Notes: generated by a model not told the origin, from the letters alone. DNA of 64,000 nucleotides from Limiplasma sp034927815 (GCA_034927815.1 JAYFPK010000029.1:124001-188000); one strand, 5' to 3'; counted from the stretch's first letter, positions 15,992 to 25,290 are shown. Numbers and translations: made by a program.

Positions 15992-16008
15992 GGTAATATT
16001 TAGGTAAT
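15992..16008 (+). promoter_or_regulatory. GGTAAT direct repeat, candidate regulator site
   Basis: GGTAAT at 15992 and 16003 are 11 bases apart, one helical turn, as is usual for OmpR-type dimers. They lie 23 bases before the start at 16031, in the gap shared with the regulator gene. Confidence 0.4.
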
Positions 16009-16030
16009 CAAATTTGAGCGGAGGTAGACC

Positions 16031-18190
16031 ATGAAAAAGAGATGCTTCATACTCATCACGGCGCTTCTATTGGTTCTTCATACTGTAGCGATTGCTGAAA
16101 GTAGCGTCCCAATGGGCAGGTTCGTCGAGAATGAAATACCCCGTCCCACGGAGGAAGGGTATACCTTCGGCTTGCAGCTATCAGAGGCAGGTGATTTGAC
16201 TGTTTTGGGCTTTGAAGATCAAGAGATCACGGAATATGAACTGAGCGGCGAGGCGTGGAGCAAACGGAGAAGTTTTCAGAATATCGAGGGGTTTTCCGAG
16301 GTCGCCCGGTGCCAGGACACATTATACGCGTTGTACTATCCCCCGCAAGAAAATGTGGAATTTCCCAGTGCTGAAATCGGGCGATATGAGAAGGACGGCT
16401 TTATCCCCTTAGAGTTAAGCATTGACAAATCCAGGATGGATAAGCTCGGGATTGCGGTTGATGGAACCTTACTTGTCCAGCTTTATCGAGAAGCTATTCT
16501 GATCTTTAACAAAGAGAACCTAACCCTAGAACATAGGATCGACAGCTTGGATGGGGCATTCCTTGTCAGTGGCACCACGCTATTCGCGTCCTCCAGCAGT
16601 AGCAAGAGTATCAAGCAAATTGATATCAAAACAGGCAAGATAAGCGCTGAGATGGGTGACGCGCCAATCACTGGTGAAGATTTATTGGCTTACGACAGAG
16701 AATCGCTCTATGTGGCAAACCGGGGAGGTGTTTATAGAATAGCGCAAGGAGGCGTAATCTGGGAGCAATTGGTTGCTGGGAGTTTTACCAGCTTGAGCAT
16801 GTCACCGATTATGTTCACCAGTATGGCTGTGAAGGATGGGGATATATATATCACGGCTTACTCTGATCTGGGACGGTACATATTCCGTTACAGATATGAT
16901 GAGTCTGTGGGAGCAATCCCAAGGTTTGAGCTCAAGGTGGCAACGCTCCAAGCAAATGAGCAACTTACGCTGGCAACGGTAATGTTTCAAAGGCAAAATC
17001 CCGATTACGTTGTCACAGTCAATGTTTTGCTTCCAGAGGGTACAGGAATAACGAAAGACGATGCTATCCGCACACTGAATACGGAGTTGCTGGCCGGGCA
17101 AGGCCCGGATATTCTGATGCTTGATGGCATGAAGATATCAAATTATGTGGATAAAAATATGTTGTTGGACCTTGGCCAAATGGTGGCCGATATGAACAGT
17201 AAAGAGGAATTAATCTCGGAACTGTTTATACCGCTGTATCAGGATGACAAGATATTTGCCGTGCCTACTTCCTGCGCCTTACCTGTGATGATTAGCACAG
17301 AAGCAACTACCAATGATCCGTTAACCTTAAACGAGTTTGTTGCAAATACAATGAACTCGGAAGCGGAATCGCCCATCGTATGGCGCACGAAGCAAGGGTA
17401 TTTTACGATGTTTACGGCTTCCAGCTATCCTTCCTGGTTTTCCCGGGACGGGGAGTTTTTGGAGGAGATGTTTGAAGAATATCTCAATCAGATTGATTCC
17501 TTGTACGAGAAATGTGGGTTGAACACACACAATGGCGAATCTGGCGCACAGATGCTCTACTCGTCAGCTTTAGAAGGGCTGGGGAAAAGCGCTTCGGTAC
17601 TCAATGGCGAGGGCACATACTACTATGACCTTTTACGCGTACAAGAGCGCAAATCCGATGTGCATCCCATTGTGCTTGGCAGCTTCAACAAAAGCATGAT
17701 TGAAACAACGATGATCGGCAATATGAGTGGTTCCATTTCTTGGATGCCTGGGCAAGCTCCATTCGTATATGAGCCTTCCGGCTTTTTAGGCGTGAATGCA
17801 CGAAGCGCAGATCTGAATGCTGCGGTAGAGTTTGTCAGAGTGGCATTATCCCAGGAAGTGCAAAACCCTGATACATTTGGCGGCCTGCCTGTTAACAAAA
17901 AATCGTTTGAGAAAAAAATACAGGTTGACCAGAGCTATTTTGTGGTTGGGACATCCATAACCGATATCGAAACAGGGGAAGAAACGATGGTCATGGGGAT
18001 GTGGCCAAACCGCGGGATACGTGAACGGATCAGCGCCATGGTAAGGGAAGCGAGGACGCCCTATATCCCGGACACCATCCTGCTGGATATGATCAGGGGT
18101 GAACTTACCCAATATTTTGCCGGGGAAATGGACGCGCATACCGCTACCCAGGCGGTATCGGCCAAGGTCCGCGGATATTTAGCGGAATGA
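16031..18190 (+). CDS. Propeller-fused extracellular solute-binding protein
   Basis: A 719-residue precursor with signal peptide (1-22, cleavage after AIA). Residues about 35-300 are beta repeats such as ESLYVANRGGVYRIAQGG and DGDIYITAYSDLG, propeller-like. Residues about 305-650 are a family 1 solute-binding domain: ANEQLTLATVMFQRQNPDY, GQGPDILMLDGM, DDKIFAVPTSC. GCGGAGGT lies before ATG. The stop overlaps the start of the first permease (ATGA), so this is the binding component of the sugar-type ABC importer encoded next. No lipobox is seen, so retention may depend on another part. The fusion of a propeller to the binding domain is unusual; ligand unknown. Paralogue at 10379. Confidence 0.75.
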   Translation: MKKRCFILITALLLVLHTVAIAESSVPMGRFVENEIPRPTEEGYTFGLQLSEAGDLTVLGFEDQEITEYELSGEAWSKRRSFQNIEGFSEVARCQDTLYALYYPPQENVEFPSAEIGRYEKDGFIPLELSIDKSRMDKLGIAVDGTLLVQLYREAILIFNKENLTLEHRIDSLDGAFLVSGTTLFASSSSSKSIKQIDIKTGKISAEMGDAPITGEDLLAYDRESLYVANRGGVYRIAQGGVIWEQLVAGSFTSLSMSPIMFTSMAVKDGDIYITAYSDLGRYIFRYRYDESVGAIPRFELKVATLQANEQLTLATVMFQRQNPDYVVTVNVLLPEGTGITKDDAIRTLNTELLAGQGPDILMLDGMKISNYVDKNMLLDLGQMVADMNSKEELISELFIPLYQDDKIFAVPTSCALPVMISTEATTNDPLTLNEFVANTMNSEAESPIVWRTKQGYFTMFTASSYPSWFSRDGEFLEEMFEEYLNQIDSLYEKCGLNTHNGESGAQMLYSSALEGLGKSASVLNGEGTYYYDLLRVQERKSDVHPIVLGSFNKSMIETTMIGNMSGSISWMPGQAPFVYEPSGFLGVNARSADLNAAVEFVRVALSQEVQNPDTFGGLPVNKKSFEKKIQVDQSYFVVGTSITDIETGEETMVMGMWPNRGIRERISAMVREARTPYIPDTILLDMIRGELTQYFAGEMDAHTATQAVSAKVRGYLAE

Positions 18191-19041
18191 GCAGGAAGAA
18201 ACATGCGTGTGGCGCGATCCATTTCGCGTTCATCCTGCCTAGCCTGAGCGGTGTTGTCCTGTTTGTGTTGTGGCCATTCGCGGGCGCGGTTATGCGCTCG
18301 TTCCAGGACACCATGGGCGAGGTTTACGTAGGATTCACCAATTACATGCTTGTGTTTGAAAACGGGGCAATGCGTCTGGCGGCTGGAAACACTCTGCGCT
18401 TTATTGCCGTGTGCATCCCGCTCCAACTGATACTGTCCCTTTTCCTCGCCATGATGATCCGAAATGCCGGACGGTGGGAATGGCTGTTCAGTGCTACATT
18501 TTTGATCCCTATGGCTATTCCCGTCTCCTCCGTTGCAATGCTGTGGCGAGTCATCTTCGCACAGCAAGGTTTTCTGAACGTGCTGATTGTCAGGCTTGGA
18601 GGAGTGCCACAGAACTGGCTGAACAGCGGCCTGACGTATTGGGTGCTTGTCGCTTCTTATCTGTGGCGGAATGTTGGTTTTGATATGGTGCTGTGGCGGG
18701 CTGCGTTAACCGGGCTGGACCCAGCACTAAGCGAAGCGGCGCAGGTGGATGGCGCGAATGCATGGAAGCGATTTCTGTATGTGATTTTCCCTGCGCTTTT
18801 GCCCGCCCTGTTTACGATCACGGTTCTTTCGCTTCTCAACTCCTTCAAGGTATTCCGCGAGGCATACCTGATTGCGGGCAATTATCCGCACAGCGATATC
18901 TATATGTTACAGCACCTGTTTAACAACTGGTTTACATCCCTGGATATGCAAAAGCTGACGGCGGCGGCTGTTTTGGTTGCGCTGGTCATTCTGGCATTGA
19001 TTACAGCGCTGCAAAAGCTGTGGGAGAAGGATGATTCATGA
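18187..19041 (+). CDS. ABC sugar transporter permease, MalF/UgpA-like
   Basis: A 284-residue membrane protein with about six segments. The EAA loop that docks the ATPase is visible (about 178-197: LSEAAQVDGANAWKRFLYV). The first segments read IHFAFILPSLSGVVLFVLWP. It overlaps the binding-protein stop and the second permease start by 4 bases each. No ATPase gene lies in the operon; such importers often use a shared MsmK/UgpC-type ATPase made elsewhere. Confidence 0.92.
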   Translation: MSRKKHACGAIHFAFILPSLSGVVLFVLWPFAGAVMRSFQDTMGEVYVGFTNYMLVFENGAMRLAAGNTLRFIAVCIPLQLILSLFLAMMIRNAGRWEWLFSATFLIPMAIPVSSVAMLWRVIFAQQGFLNVLIVRLGGVPQNWLNSGLTYWVLVASYLWRNVGFDMVLWRAALTGLDPALSEAAQVDGANAWKRFLYVIFPALLPALFTITVLSLLNSFKVFREAYLIAGNYPHSDIYMLQHLFNNWFTSLDMQKLTAAAVLVALVILALITALQKLWEKDDS

Positions 19042-19883
19042 AAAAAAGGCGGCTTGGATCGCTTCTTGGTTTGACGCTTTGTGCATTGGCCGTGTGGATT
19101 CCACTCTATTTATTGCTGACGGGGACGCTCATGAGCACCGGAGAACTAAACGAACGCATCGGCATGACCTTGACAGGCGGTGACGGTTATGCCAGCTGGC
19201 CGCTTCTGCCCCGTTGGCCCACCCTAAAGCCCCTCGTCCATTTGCTCATGGATACACCCAACTTCTTCCCTATGTTTTGGAATGCCTGCCTTATCACCAT
19301 CCCGACAGTGTTGGGACAGATGGTCATTGCCTCACCAGCGGCATGGGGGCTGGCGCGTGGCGGTTTTCGTGGCAGAAAGGCGGTTTATCTGCTATATGTC
19401 GCTCTGATGCTGATGCCCTTTCAGGTGCTGATGGTTCCCAGTTACCTGACGCTTGATAAAATCGGACTGCTGGGCACTCGTTGGTCCGTCGTCTTCCCTT
19501 CGATGTTTTCGACGTTCCCGGTCTTTATCCTGTATCGTTTCTTCGCCGCGATTCCGGAAACCTATGTGGAAGCGGCTGAACTGGACGGCGCGAATCGTCT
19601 CCAGGTGTTTACACGAATTGGACTCCCGATGGGAATGCCGGGAATCTTAGCGATCCTTGTGCTGGGTTTCATTGAGAGCTGGAACGCGTTGGAGCAACCC
19701 CTGACGTTCATAAAAGATTCCAGCCAATGGCCAGTCTCCCTATTTCTGTCCAATATTGCTACGGAAGATGCTGGTTCAGCTTTTGCCGCATCCCTGATTA
19801 CCATGCTGCCGGTCGTTTTGATTTTCCTTTGGGGAAAGCCCTATTTGGAAGCAGGGATACGCGCTGGTGGGGTGAAGGAGTAA
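19038..19883 (+). CDS. ABC sugar transporter permease, MalG/UgpE-like
   Basis: A 281-residue membrane protein, six segments. The EAA motif is YVEAAELDGANRLQVFTRIGLP (about residues 175-196; given in part: EAAELDGAN). It pairs with the upstream permease, whose stop it overlaps. It is followed 3 bases later by the HlyD-like gene. Confidence 0.92.
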   Translation: MKKRRLGSLLGLTLCALAVWIPLYLLLTGTLMSTGELNERIGMTLTGGDGYASWPLLPRWPTLKPLVHLLMDTPNFFPMFWNACLITIPTVLGQMVIASPAAWGLARGGFRGRKAVYLLYVALMLMPFQVLMVPSYLTLDKIGLLGTRWSVVFPSMFSTFPVFILYRFFAAIPETYVEAAELDGANRLQVFTRIGLPMGMPGILAILVLGFIESWNALEQPLTFIKDSSQWPVSLFLSNIATEDAGSAFAASLITMLPVVLIFLWGKPYLEAGIRAGGVKE

Positions 19884-19886
19884 GCT

Positions 19887-20948
19887 ATGAAAAGCAGAAT
19901 TGCCCTCAAAGGATTGCTGATTTTCTTTGCGCTTATGGCGTTGTTGACTATGATTTCCCGCGCTGGAGAATCGCTCCTGATTGCTAATGTTGAAGCAACT
20001 CTGGCCATGCGGGGGGCGCTCAGTCATGAAGCGGTTGCTGAGGGGATCATAGAAGCTGCCGACGTACAGATGGTGTGGGCGCAATCAGGCTTGCGCGTGT
20101 CAAAGGTCTATGTTCAAAGTGGCGCAAGGGTAAAACCCGGTGATGTACTCGTGGAATTTGATATGCAATCCATAGCTGATATGGTTAGCGATGCTCAACT
20201 TGAACTGGATCAGTATGGTAACGAACGGGCTCAGCTTGCGCTGGAAGAACCGGATTCTAATGAGGATAAGGAAATCAAGGCACATGCGCTCAAACTGAAG
20301 GCTGCCGATTTGAACATTGAGCAGGCCCGCAATAAGGTAACCAAACTTCTGCTTCTTCGCTCCAATGGCGCACAACTTTACTGCCCCATGGAGGCTGTGG
20401 TTTCGGAAGTAAATATTCAGGCAGGGAAGGAGACGGGTTCAGATGCGCTCCTAAGTCTGGCCACGGTAGATAGCGGATTTGTTTTGCGTTGTAAAATCAC
20501 GCGGGAGGAGGCCGTGTTTGTAGCGGCAGGTGACACAGCGGATGTGACGCTCCCTGGAAAATGGGAACCCAGGCGTGTGAAAGTTGATTCAATATTGGAT
20601 ACGGGTGATAAAGAGCAGGTAGAAGTGATTCTTCAAATACCAAAGGAAGGCTTTGCGCTGAGTATGCTTTGTACGATCCGCTTTCGACAAACAACGGATA
20701 GTTATAGATGTGTGGTCCCAGTATCAGCTTTACGCAGTGATTCAGCCGGAGACTACGTGTTGGTTCTGCGGGAGAAAAAAAGTGTGCTGGGCAATACGCT
20801 GGTTGCTGAGCGCACATCGGTATCCGTTCAGGATCAGGATGGAAAGCGCGCCGCGGTAAGCGGGGCGCTGGTGGATGGGGATCAGGTGATAACAGGCTGG
20901 GACAAGGCTGTTGAATCCGGCAGCCGGGTTCGTCAAGTGATGCCATGA
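19887..20948 (+). CDS. HlyD-like membrane-fusion/adaptor protein
   Basis: A 353-residue protein with one N-terminal membrane anchor (about 8-30). The split lipoyl/barrel-sandwich halves are visible (VSKVYVQSGARVKPGDVLVEFD at about 71-92 and YCPMEAVVSEVNIQAGKE at about 166-183), separated by a short helical hairpin (95-155). A beta-barrel part follows. In Gram-positive bacteria such adaptors usually serve exporters of the MacB type. Here it is locked in an operon with importer permeases, which is odd. Start three bases after the permease stop; stop overlaps the next start. Confidence 0.85.
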   Translation: MKSRIALKGLLIFFALMALLTMISRAGESLLIANVEATLAMRGALSHEAVAEGIIEAADVQMVWAQSGLRVSKVYVQSGARVKPGDVLVEFDMQSIADMVSDAQLELDQYGNERAQLALEEPDSNEDKEIKAHALKLKAADLNIEQARNKVTKLLLLRSNGAQLYCPMEAVVSEVNIQAGKETGSDALLSLATVDSGFVLRCKITREEAVFVAAGDTADVTLPGKWEPRRVKVDSILDTGDKEQVEVILQIPKEGFALSMLCTIRFRQTTDSYRCVVPVSALRSDSAGDYVLVLREKKSVLGNTLVAERTSVSVQDQDGKRAAVSGALVDGDQVITGWDKAVESGSRVRQVMP

Positions 20949-22018
20949 TGAGAAAACTAGTTTTCATGCTATTGGCAATGACACTATGGTTAGGGGCGCT
21001 GACAGGCGTGAGAACGCTTCCGGCTATCCAGCTCAGATGGATTGCTGAGGAGATCAAACCGGAAGCATTGAAAAGCGCCCTTACCCAAGCGAATAAACCG
21101 ATACGGGCTTCAGCTTGGAGTACAAAAGTTATCAATGGAAAGACGGTTGCCATCTATATTGGGGAACCGTTATTACTAACGGGTGATTTAATGCGCAGGG
21201 GCAGCGCCGAAGTATGTGCGGTCAGCGAGCAATTTGCAATCAGCAAATGGAGTTCCGCCAATGTGGTGGGATTGTTGGTAATCATCAGCGGCAGAGAATA
21301 CGCCGTGAGCGGTGTTTATCCAGCGGGCGTGGCAGATGTCATCATTCCCTGGAATGGTGTGTCTGAGGAACAGTTCAATCAAATGGCGGTGCAGTTTCCG
21401 GGGCAGGATTTTGGCGCGCAGTATCAAAAGGCTGTTGATTTCATCTCTATGATGGGAGTGAACGCACCAACTGAGGTGTTGGATGCGCCACTGCTCTATG
21501 GCATCTCCACAGCGGTTGCGTTTCTACCCGGCTGGATGCTTGTGTGTTTGTTCATCGGTTACCAGTGGCGAACATTCCGCCCCTACAAAGCAATGCGCAT
21601 ACCTGTGTGCGGGCTTATGATTGCCCTGGGAGTAGGGGCCATGGCACTTGTGATGCGGGTTCCGCTCACGCCCCCAAGATGGCTATTGCCCTCGCGGTGG
21701 TCGGAGTTTTCCCATTGGCGAATGGTAGCAGGCGATATCAGCGCCCGGGTTAGCCGCTTTATCCGTGCCGCGCACAATCCGCTCAACAGTTTTGATCTAT
21801 CTGTCTGTCTGCGTGTTGCAACGCAAGGGATATTGAGTGTCCTGTTATTCTATGACATCAGAGGAGGGAACCCCCATGCTGAAAAGATGGATCGCGCTCT
21901 CAATCATTTGCGGATTATGCTGCGTCAGTGTTTTGGCAAACGCACAACAAATGCGGGAGGACCCGGAAATCATTGCGGTACCACTGGCAGCAGGGCCGAT
22001 GAATCATTCGATATTTGA
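20945..22018 (+). CDS. Membrane protein of unknown family with external domain
   Basis: The product has an N-terminal membrane segment or signal anchor (MRKLVFMLLAMTLWLGALTG), an external domain of about 160 residues, then about three membrane segments (from residue 180: LLYGISTAVAFLPGWMLVCL). The order resembles part of FtsX/MacB-type permeases but no match is certain. The last about 47 codons overlap the next gene in another frame, so the true end may be near 21870 and a frameshift may lie there. It follows the HlyD-like gene with a 4-base overlap, suggesting the two work together. Confidence 0.6.
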   Translation: MMRKLVFMLLAMTLWLGALTGVRTLPAIQLRWIAEEIKPEALKSALTQANKPIRASAWSTKVINGKTVAIYIGEPLLLTGDLMRRGSAEVCAVSEQFAISKWSSANVVGLLVIISGREYAVSGVYPAGVADVIIPWNGVSEEQFNQMAVQFPGQDFGAQYQKAVDFISMMGVNAPTEVLDAPLLYGISTAVAFLPGWMLVCLFIGYQWRTFRPYKAMRIPVCGLMIALGVGAMALVMRVPLTPPRWLLPSRWSEFSHWRMVAGDISARVSRFIRAAHNPLNSFDLSVCLRVATQGILSVLLFYDIRGGNPHAEKMDRALNHLRIMLRQCFGKRTTNAGGPGNHCGTTGSRADESFDI

Positions 22019-23267
22019 AGGCATGCTCAGTTTCACCATGAATGAGGAAACGGGTGAATGGAGTGCGGGCGCAGATCCAATGGAAGCAATACTGGGTTTG
22101 GCAAAGAAGAATACCATCGGAGACGCGATTCTGATGCAGCTCAAATGGATGGGAAATGCGCATACCAATCTACTACAACCAATACTCGAATTGTACTATT
22201 TTGGAACAAGTGAAGTGAATGCGGAGGCAATTTCGATTCGTGCCGGGAACTGGAGATATGACCTAAGAGCGAAGACAGAAAAGGTGACAATCGGCGGCCG
22301 CAATGCAGAACGGTTGTGGGCCCCGCTTGATGAAAAAGGAATGGAGCTGCTGGCGCTTCTTTCTGATGCGGATGAGTATAGCATTCTTCTCCACGGAGTT
22401 AAACGGGTCCGGACAACGACAGTAAGCCGCGGTTATGCTGGAACGGATCTTCGCCAAAAAGTGGAGAGCATGTCATTTGAATGCCTTACTCTGACTGACC
22501 CTGCTACCATGAGGGGTTATCAGCTGTGGGATTTGAATGGAGCGGCATGGAATGCGGTCCATGGATTTTTGCCGCGGGTTGATGTAATATCCTTATCCAC
22601 AGAAAAGGGTTTTGAGATGCTTTCCCTTGGCGATTTGGGTACCAAGGTAAGAGAACTGCAAAAGCTGCTGATAGACAAGCGGTACTTCGCTGGCTCTGTT
22701 AATGGCGACTATGGGGGAAGTGTGCGCGAGGCAGTTATCCTCGCACAAAAGCACTACGGTTTGCTGCAAACGGGCAGCGCGGATGGAAAGCTGATGGAAT
22801 GTTTGACTGGCATAGTGGGCGGGTCGGCAGACTCTCCGGCATCCAAACGGGAGCTCTTGCAGCAGGGTGGTATATCGTTGATTTTTGATCGGTATTGGTA
22901 CGCTTATACGATGAAACCGTCCAAACCAGATATAGATGATGACTATGGATATTCGGCGGGTAATTCAGACAATGTTTTGGCGGTCTTTGAAGGTGAGATA
23001 AGAAACGACGCAAAGATTGTGCTTGAACTGGGATGGCAGCTTAGGGGGACAATTTACCTGGATGATTATCCGTATGGCTGCACCTTTTTCTGCGAGCGGG
23101 ATCAAGGAAGCGTGTTTGATACTCAACTATTGCCGCAGGCGCGAACACGCTTTATTGTAACAGCGGAGGTGCCGATGGTTGCAGTTAATTCAAAAGAAGT
23201 ACGGTTGGTCTTTGAGTATGGGAATGAAATGCGAGTATTTGAAGGCACTGAAGTAATAAGGCGATGA
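21876..23267 (+). CDS. Secreted peptidoglycan-binding protein
   Basis: A 463-residue precursor with a signal peptide (MLKRWIALSIICGLCCVSVL, cleavage after ANA). A peptidoglycan-binding type 1 domain lies at about 245-305 (LGDLGTKVRELQKLLIDKRY and, later, YGGSVREAVILAQKHYG). The front (30-240) and the beta-rich tail (310-463) match nothing I know. GAGGAGGG lies 7 bases before ATG 21876; an in-frame ATG at 21837 is before that site. It closes the operon that starts with the binding protein and may anchor the complex to the wall. Confidence 0.75.
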   Translation: MLKRWIALSIICGLCCVSVLANAQQMREDPEIIAVPLAAGPMNHSIFEGMLSFTMNEETGEWSAGADPMEAILGLAKKNTIGDAILMQLKWMGNAHTNLLQPILELYYFGTSEVNAEAISIRAGNWRYDLRAKTEKVTIGGRNAERLWAPLDEKGMELLALLSDADEYSILLHGVKRVRTTTVSRGYAGTDLRQKVESMSFECLTLTDPATMRGYQLWDLNGAAWNAVHGFLPRVDVISLSTEKGFEMLSLGDLGTKVRELQKLLIDKRYFAGSVNGDYGGSVREAVILAQKHYGLLQTGSADGKLMECLTGIVGGSADSPASKRELLQQGGISLIFDRYWYAYTMKPSKPDIDDDYGYSAGNSDNVLAVFEGEIRNDAKIVLELGWQLRGTIYLDDYPYGCTFFCERDQGSVFDTQLLPQARTRFIVTAEVPMVAVNSKEVRLVFEYGNEMRVFEGTEVIRR

Positions 23268-23354
23268 TCCTGGCTGAGGAAATCAAAGTAATTATAAGGA
23301 ATAGTACCACATGGTCAACATCATAGAGAGCTATACAAGCAATGAATGAAGAAT

Positions 23355-23639
23355 TTATGAGGACTCCTTCACCCGATGGATTCTTCTGTTGAGCTTTCTA
23401 CGCACACCCTCAAGGTTGCTACGCATCATTTCATCACTGACATTTTCATAACCGCCATACAACTCGATGAGAAAAGCTTGGGCCGATTCAACCAATGCTA
23501 AATCAGCGGGTTCATTTGTTTTGCTAAGCTCTTTGTATATAATATCTCTCAATATCCTATCGAGTCTCGAAAAAGTCAATATTTCCCTCTCGATAGCAGT
23601 CCTTATTTTCGTAATCATCTGGTTATGGTAGTCTTCCAT
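23355..23639 (-). CDS. Small helical hypothetical protein
   Basis: A 94-residue charged, helical protein (MEDYHNQMITKIRTAIEREI...). AAAGGGGGG lies 11 bases before ATG. No membrane segment, Cys or known motif. It is alone on its strand. Composition and ribosome site support a real gene; the function is unknown. Confidence 0.5.
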   Translation of the reverse strand: MEDYHNQMITKIRTAIEREILTFSRLDRILRDIIYKELSKTNEPADLALVESAQAFLIELYGGYENVSDEMMRSNLEGVRRKLNRRIHRVKESS

Positions 23640-23868
23640 AGCGACACCCCCCTTTCACCTGTATAGGGCTACAAAATATCAAAAATACATCTCTCAAAAG
23701 AATTTTTCGAGGAATATTTATAGATTCCCATGAACCGCCAGGATTGAGCGAAGATGCGAATATCTGCGAAAAAATAATGAGAGAAAAATCTGAAATCTGT
23801 AACAAAACGCGGTTAAAAATCATCTACATGAAGATGAACTTTTTTACTACCTTGTGGCTCATTCCACG

Positions 23869-23981
23869 CTAAGTGCGATTTACCATGTACTCCGTGACGG
23901 GGTTCCTTTTGTGGATCTTGGCTCAGACTTTTACCCTAAATTTAATCGTGAGAAGAAAATCGCTGCGTGTCAAAGCTGAAA
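23869..23981 (+). pseudogene. Fragment of a transposase C-terminus (IS110-like)
   Basis: A short frame reads LSAIYHVLRDGVPFVDLGSD and FYPKFNREKKIAA, like the conserved end of IS110-type transposases, and stops soon after. No rest of the gene is present. Confidence 0.45.
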
Positions 23982-24546
23982 GCCGGCCGTAGCGGCACAA
24001 TGCAACATCAGTTTGTCATAATACCGGGCATAAAGCTCTTCAATCAGCACATATTTATCAGAAGTCCCACTTCTTCTCTATGATTTTATGCGTAGGCGGT
24101 TATAGGTGATTATTCAGTTCGTTCGCTAAGTGCGTGGTCATTCTTAAAAATAAAGCCCTATCCTTTTCCGGACATCTTTGATAATTTGAAAGAAGCATGT
24201 CCGCAGCGTCTGGCTTATGGTCAGCAGGCGGATAGAACAGATTTCCCACAGAGATTTCCCACACAGAAACCAGATTAACGATAATTTTGTATGAAATGTA
24301 CAGCAACATCGAAGAAAGAATCCATTCAAGCGTGTTTTCCTTGAACAGGTTTTGCGGTTGAGTTAAATGACGCCACCCTGGGTATGGCGCAGAGCGGCGT
24401 CATTTAACCTCAAATTTTCTCCACAGGCCTTTGAGACTGTTTTTCGTTTCACTTACTGCTGTTCTCCCTCTTAAAACAGCTCTCACGGGCTTTTGGTGAT
24501 GAAAACACTATAAATGATTCTGCCCTGGGGTATGGCGTAGCGCAGG
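23982..24546. other. Gap with remnants
   Basis: No complete gene. A 69-codon minus-strand frame (24100-24309) ends in a protein-like stretch (KPDAADMLLSNYQRCPEKDR), perhaps a regulator tail, but lacks a good start. An inverted repeat follows at 24362. Confidence 0.35.
24362..24408. repeat. Perfect 13-base inverted repeat
   Basis: GTTAAATGACGCC (24362-24374) and GGCGTCATTTAAC (24396-24408) are perfect complements around a 21-base loop that contains CCTGGGTATGGCG. Nearly the same loop motif, CCTGGGGTATGGCG, returns at about 24525. It may be a remnant of a small mobile element or a regulatory hairpin. Confidence 0.5.
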
Positions 24547-24575
24547 TTGACTTTTGATAGGTCATTATATATAAT
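24547..24575 (+). promoter_or_regulatory. Strong sigma-A promoter
   Basis: TTGACT (24547-24552), 17-base spacer, TATAAT (24570-24575), 28 bases before the start at 24603. Confidence 0.75.
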
Positions 24576-24602
24576 GAAGCGGATATTAAGGAGGTGGGGC
24601 AT

Positions 24603-25085
24603 ATGAAAAAGAATATTGTTTTTGCTGTAGTGGTGTGCCTGATATTGGTGTTTGGTGCGGCGGCTGCCGAGGGGATGGCAGATTCTACGGAACTTGAGAA
24701 GAACCAGAGCGATTTGCATTATGAGCTTCCCGAAAACTGGATATCGATTGAAATTGGCAAGCAGGCGGCAGAGCTTGGTATGGTTCACAATGCAACCAAT
24801 CCGGAAGGAACCATTATGCTGCAGGTGTTTTTGCATGAGAATGCATTGCTTACCGACGTTGTGGATACAATTGCATTATTGAGCAATGCCGAAAATATCA
24901 TCGATAAGCAGACGGAGACGATTCCTTATGTTGCCTATACGATAGATAGTATGCGATGTTATGCTGTTCAAGTAAATGAAGAGAAGCAGTTGATGTTAAA
25001 CTTCTCCGTTTTGGATGGGAGTGAAATGGAACGGGTGGATGAAATTGCGCAACGCATCATTACATCCATTACCACTGCTGAATAG
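24603..25085 (+). CDS. Secreted hypothetical protein, 160 residues
   Basis: The precursor has a signal peptide (MKKNIVFAVVVCLILVFGAA, cleavage near AAA-EG) and a mature acidic domain of about 135 residues with an alternating beta/helix look (LHYELPENWISIEIG, EGTIMLQVFLHENALLTDVV). It resembles PsbP/DUF1795-type small secreted domains in pattern (a PENW segment near the front), without certainty. AAGGAGGTG lies before ATG 24603. It has its own strong promoter and a terminator, so it is a single-gene unit. Confidence 0.7.
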   Translation: MKKNIVFAVVVCLILVFGAAAAEGMADSTELEKNQSDLHYELPENWISIEIGKQAAELGMVHNATNPEGTIMLQVFLHENALLTDVVDTIALLSNAENIIDKQTETIPYVAYTIDSMRCYAVQVNEEKQLMLNFSVLDGSEMERVDEIAQRIITSITTAE

Positions 25086-25109
25086 TAGTCAGGTTTCGAT
25101 TGATTTGCA

Positions 25110-25155
25110 GCGGGATAGGGCGATGATGCCTTGTCCCGTTGTTTGATTTTTATTT
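25110..25155 (+). terminator. Terminator after the secreted protein gene
   Basis: GCGGGATAGGGC and GCCTTGTCCCGT pair around GATGAT, followed by TTGTTTGATTTTTATTTTTT. Confidence 0.7.
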
Positions 25156-25261
25156 TTTGATGCATGCACGTGCAGCAAAGCAATAAATGTAACAATATCG
25201 CAACAATTTGTGATTTAGAGGGAGTTTGCCCTATGGCAAGGGGGGGGCTGATGGAAAGACA

Positions 25262-25290
25262 TTGTTTCAACCGGAAAAATGTGTTATACT
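25262..25290 (+). promoter_or_regulatory. Sigma-A promoter of the large surface protein gene
   Basis: TTGTTT (25262-25267), 17-base spacer, TATACT (25285-25290), about 68 bases before the start. A TGTAACAA box lies further up at about 25187, like those at 83 and 101. Confidence 0.6.

Noticed and set aside
20497..21153. 218-codon minus-strand frame
   Set aside because: It runs antisense to the HlyD-like and membrane protein genes, has an extreme Pro/His/Ser mix and no ribosome site.
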